From: Bacillota bacterium
Lineage (GTDB): Bacteria > Bacillota > Clostridia > Christensenellales > CAG-138
DNA length: 7,712 nt
Assembly (NCBI GenBank): GCA_023453725.1
Contig: JAEXTB010000062.1
Location: 1-7,712, forward strand
Reading direction: 5' to 3'
Position 1 is the first letter of the stretch, and each line of letters starts with the position of its first letter. Position numbers and translations under genes: made by a program. The notes under the pieces were generated by a model. The model searched no databases. It saw nothing but the letters and a program-made list of their open reading frames with translations, and had not been told where the DNA came from. Shown here in pieces: positions 5,401 to 7,712 of the stretch.

Positions 5401-6426
5401 CTACGCGCACACCTTCTGCCTGACCAGCAGATGGTTGAGCGTTACCGCCAGTATGAGCACCGCGCCTTTGGCGAACGCCTGATAATACGGCTCGATCACC
5501 GTCATAAGTCCGGTTGTCATGCACATGATGATCAGCGCGCCGATGACCGTCTTTGCCACCGAGCCCTCACCGCCTGTGAACGCCGTCCCCCCCAGCAAAA
5601 CCGCAATGATACAGTCCGTTTCCATGCCGTCGCCCGAAAGCGGGTCGCCCAAAGACATATAACTTGCCCGCGCAAATCCCGCAAACGCCGCGAGCACACC
5701 CACGATGCCATATAAAATCCAAACAATTTTTACGGCGTTGATGCCGGAAAGCTCGGCGGCGGTGCGATTGCCGCCGATGGCCGCTGCGTATTTGCCCAGT
5801 ATGGTTCTTCGCTGCACAATGACGAGTATGGCAATGAGCAATAGCGCTACATAGAATGCCGCGGGCAAACCAAGCAGCAGGGGTTTTCTCGCATAATCGT
5901 TAATATAGGCGGGCATTGTCTGCACAGCCGTGCTTTTGATGGCCGATACACCATCGGGCACAATCAAAAGTGCGGCACCTTTGTACACGTTGAGCGTAAC
6001 CAACGTGGCAATAACGGGCGTAATCTTGAGCCGCATCACCAGGTAACCGTTGATGAACCCGAGCACCGCCCCCAGCACCACCGTAATCGCCATAGAAAGC
6101 ACGATGGGAACGCCGTTTAACACCAGCCATGAGAACACCACCGCGCTCAGGCTCATGGCGCTGCCCACGGAAAGATCCATTTGCCCGGAAATCATCAACA
6201 GTGTAAAACCGCCGCTGAGCGTCATGATGGGGATCGACATGCGGACGAGGTTAATCAGGCTGTCGGGGCTTAAAAAATGCCCTCTGCCGAATAGTTCGAC
6301 CTCATCAAGCCGTATTACCGAAAAAATGACGACGATCAGCAGCAGCACAACATAGATATAGGTATTTTTCGCTATCGTCTTCCAGCCTGCCCTCTGGCGG
6401 CGCGGACTGCAGATGGGATCTGTCAT
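5401..6426 (-). CDS. Sugar ABC transporter permease, RbsC family (second permease)
   Basis: A 341-residue inner-membrane permease of the RbsC/XylH/AraH (BPD_transp_2) family, with about eight to ten hydrophobic segments; the first is about residues 23-38 after a basic cytoplasmic N-terminus (PRRQRAGWK). Family landmarks are SGQMDLSVGSAMSLSA (80-95), GFINGYLVMRLKITPVIATL (123-142), the cytoplasmic loop AAIGGNRTAAELSGIN (215-230) and VLLGGTAFTGGEGSV (276-290). It starts at ATG with AAGGAG 7 bases upstream, 34 bases after the first permease gene. The two permeases share the fold but differ clearly in sequence, so a heterodimer like LsrC-LsrD or RhaP-RhaQ is likely. Transport substrate is inferred from the pentose enzymes downstream to be a pentose or pentitol. 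Some of the segment boundaries are estimates by eye. Confidence 0.9.
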   Translation of the reverse strand: MTDPICSPRRQRAGWKTIAKNTYIYVVLLLIVVIFSVIRLDEVELFGRGHFLSPDSLINLVRMSIPIMTLSGGFTLLMISGQMDLSVGSAMSLSAVVFSWLVLNGVPIVLSMAITVVLGAVLGFINGYLVMRLKITPVIATLVTLNVYKGAALLIVPDGVSAIKSTAVQTMPAYINDYARKPLLLGLPAAFYVALLLIAILVIVQRRTILGKYAAAIGGNRTAAELSGINAVKIVWILYGIVGVLAAFAGFARASYMSLGDPLSGDGMETDCIIAVLLGGTAFTGGEGSVAKTVIGALIIMCMTTGLMTVIEPYYQAFAKGAVLILAVTLNHLLVRQKVCA

Positions 6427-6460
6427 GTCAACTCTCCTTCAAAATTGTCGCCTGTTTGTG

Positions 6461-7477
6461 TTACCCTTTTCTCCTATTTAGTGCTATGCCCTGCGCAAGA
6501 ATAGCAAGGAAGGTAACGACACCTTTGATTAAAAACTGCCAGTCGGGCGAGAGCAGGAGCCCCGTCGCCGCAGAAGTAACGACAGAGAGTATCAGCGCGC
6601 CAATCACCGTCCCCAGCACCGAACCAAAGCCGCCCGAAATGCTGGTGCCGCCCAACAGCGCAATGACCAGCGCATCAAACTCATATCCCAGCGCGCGGTT
6701 AGAAAGGCCCGCCTTGTATTCTGAAGCCATCAGCACCCCGGTAATTCCCGCGAGCAACGCGCTCATCAGGTACAGCAGCGTCAAATGTTTTTCCACCTTA
6801 ACGCCGGAAAGCCGGGCAGCCTCCCTATTTGCCCCGATGAGGTAGGTGCGTCTGCCAAACACATATTTCTTCTCGATCACTACTGCGATCAAGACCAATA
6901 CCACCATAATGAGTACAGGCAGTTTCACGGATGTTCCGGGAACGGCTGCATTGCCGATGATGCCGAAGCTGTCGGGCAGGTTGGTGTTTCTCTGCGCCCC
7001 AAGCGCAGCAATCTGTGCAATCCCGCGGGATATGGACATCGTACCCAGCGTGACAATAATGGAGGCAACTTTGAGCCGGGCAATGAAAAAGGCGTTGATT
7101 GCACCGATACAGCCCGCACATAGCAGCGTCAGCGCTACCGCCGAGCCATAGGGCAGCCCCAGCCCGCTTGCGAGCTCCATGCCGCCATTCGGACTTTGGC
7201 AAAAATAAACGGACAGCACGCCAGACATGGCAATTATGCCGCTCACGGACATATCAAAATTCCCTGTAATCAGCAGGAACGTTACGCCGATGCCCAATAT
7301 GATGACATGCCAATAATTCGTCACCAGGTTGAGCATATTGCGCGGAAGAAAAAAGTTGGGAACAAACGCGCATGCGATGGCAAACAGCACAACGAGCACA
7401 ATCGCCATAAACAGCGTAATATACGCATCATTGCTCAGCTTTCCTTTTATGGACTTCGGCATCAAGTTGATTTCCAC
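6461..7477 (-). CDS. Sugar ABC transporter permease, RbsC family (first permease)
   Basis: A 338-residue inner-membrane permease of the same RbsC-type family. The N-terminus (about 1-18) is polar and cytoplasmic, followed by a hydrophobic segment near 20-40. Landmarks are TGNFDMSVSGIIAMSG (71-86), GAINAFFIARLKVASIIVTL (125-144), the ATPase-contact loop LIGANREAARLSGV (213-226) and ALLGGTSISGGFGSVLGT (273-290). It starts with GTG at 7477, which overlaps the ATPase stop codon by one base (TAGTG), with GGGAGGGG 7 bases upstream. An in-frame ATG at codon 6 lies too far from that site. The overlap implies translational coupling with the ATPase, as usual for ABC components that must be made in step. 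It probably pairs with the second permease to form the channel for an unphosphorylated pentose or pentitol. Confidence 0.9.
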   Translation of the reverse strand: MEINLMPKSIKGKLSNDAYITLFMAIVLVVLFAIACAFVPNFFLPRNMLNLVTNYWHVIILGIGVTFLLITGNFDMSVSGIIAMSGVLSVYFCQSPNGGMELASGLGLPYGSAVALTLLCAGCIGAINAFFIARLKVASIIVTLGTMSISRGIAQIAALGAQRNTNLPDSFGIIGNAAVPGTSVKLPVLIMVVLVLIAVVIEKKYVFGRRTYLIGANREAARLSGVKVEKHLTLLYLMSALLAGITGVLMASEYKAGLSNRALGYEFDALVIALLGGTSISGGFGSVLGTVIGALILSVVTSAATGLLLSPDWQFLIKGVVTFLAILAQGIALNRRKG

Positions 7478-7712
7478 TACTGAGCCCCTCCCGTTACAAT
7501 GTGAATGATGGTTTCATAGTTGATGTCGCAGCCGTTCTGCAGACTGGCCTTCATTTCCCCGTCATAAAGCAGGTAGATGCTGTCGCACAAATTTACAATC
7601 TCGGGAAGTTCCGAGGAAAAAATCATGATGGATTTTCCCTCCCGGGACAGCTGGCGGATGATGTTGTATATCTCGCTTTTTGCACCCACATCTATGCCGC
7701 GGGTTGGTTCAT
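7477..7712 (-). CDS. Sugar ABC transporter ATP-binding protein, RbsA family (partial, C-terminal end only)
   Basis: The last 77 codons of a transporter ATPase whose beginning lies beyond the right edge of the window; the ATP-hydrolysing subunit sits on the cytoplasmic face of the permeases. The visible part opens with EPTRGIDVGAKSEIYNII, the segment right after the Walker B aspartate in RbsA/MglA/XylG proteins. The switch region is SSELPEIVNLCD, in which serine stands where a classical ABC ATPase has the H-loop histidine; this is typical of the second nucleotide-binding domain of these duplicated sugar ATPases. The tail YETIIHIVTGG also fits the family. The full protein would be expected to be about 500 residues with two ATPase domains. 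The stop codon TAG overlaps the GTG of the next gene by one base. Confidence 0.9.
   Translation of the reverse strand, partial: EPTRGIDVGAKSEIYNIIRQLSREGKSIMIFSSELPEIVNLCDSIYLLYDGEMKASLQNGCDINYETIIHIVTGGAQ
7485..7492 (-). promoter_or_regulatory. Ribosome binding site of the first permease
   Basis: GGGAGGGG lies 7 bases before the GTG at 7477, inside the end of the ATPase gene. It decides for the GTG start over the ATG five codons later. Confidence 0.75.

Noticed and set aside
1..7712. CRISPR array, tRNA, rRNA, insertion sequence or riboswitch
   Set aside because: No spaced repeats, cloverleaf, transposase frame, terminal inverted repeats or long structured leader were seen. Nearly all of the window is coding for recognisable genes.

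Overview
All seven protein genes in this window lie on the minus strand, so transcription runs from the right edge (base 7712) toward base 1. The high-consensus Shine-Dalgarno sites (AAGGAG, GGAGGG), the GTG and TTG starts, the short intergenic gaps and the moderately GC-rich composition suggest a Gram-positive anaerobe of the Clostridia type. The protein families (RbsA/RbsC transporter, SorC regulator, LyxK-like kinase) also occur in other phyla, so this placement is an inference.

Layout in transcription order: the C-terminal end of a two-domain sugar ABC ATPase (7712-7477, cut by the window edge); two different RbsC-type permeases (7477-6461 and 6426-5401); a UlaE/SgbU-type L-xylulose-5-phosphate 3-epimerase (5312-4452); an iron-type alcohol dehydrogenase (4400-3240); a small cupin of the AllA (ureidoglycolate lyase) fold (3226-2708); an FGGY kinase resembling L-xylulokinase LyxK (2667-1147); a strong intrinsic terminator (1140-1115); a sigma-70-type promoter overlapped by a 21-bp palindrome (1108-1065); and a SorC-family regulator (1014-55).

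Together these read as a catabolic operon for a pentose or pentitol imported without phosphorylation. The dehydrogenase could oxidise an alditol such as xylitol or L-arabinitol to L-xylulose. The kinase would make L-xylulose 5-phosphate, and the epimerase would convert that to L-ribulose 5-phosphate. The next enzyme expected, an L-ribulose-5-phosphate 4-epimerase (AraD/UlaF/SgbE type), is not in the window, nor are the sugar-binding protein and the rest of the ATPase. The substrate is inferred from enzyme families and not shown by the sequence.

The points most worth following up are the AllA-like cupin in a sugar operon, the probable operator over the regulator's -35 box, and the Fe-dependent dehydrogenase as the entry enzyme. 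No RNA genes, mobile elements or CRISPR arrays were seen. No gene-free stretch exceeds 132 bases.
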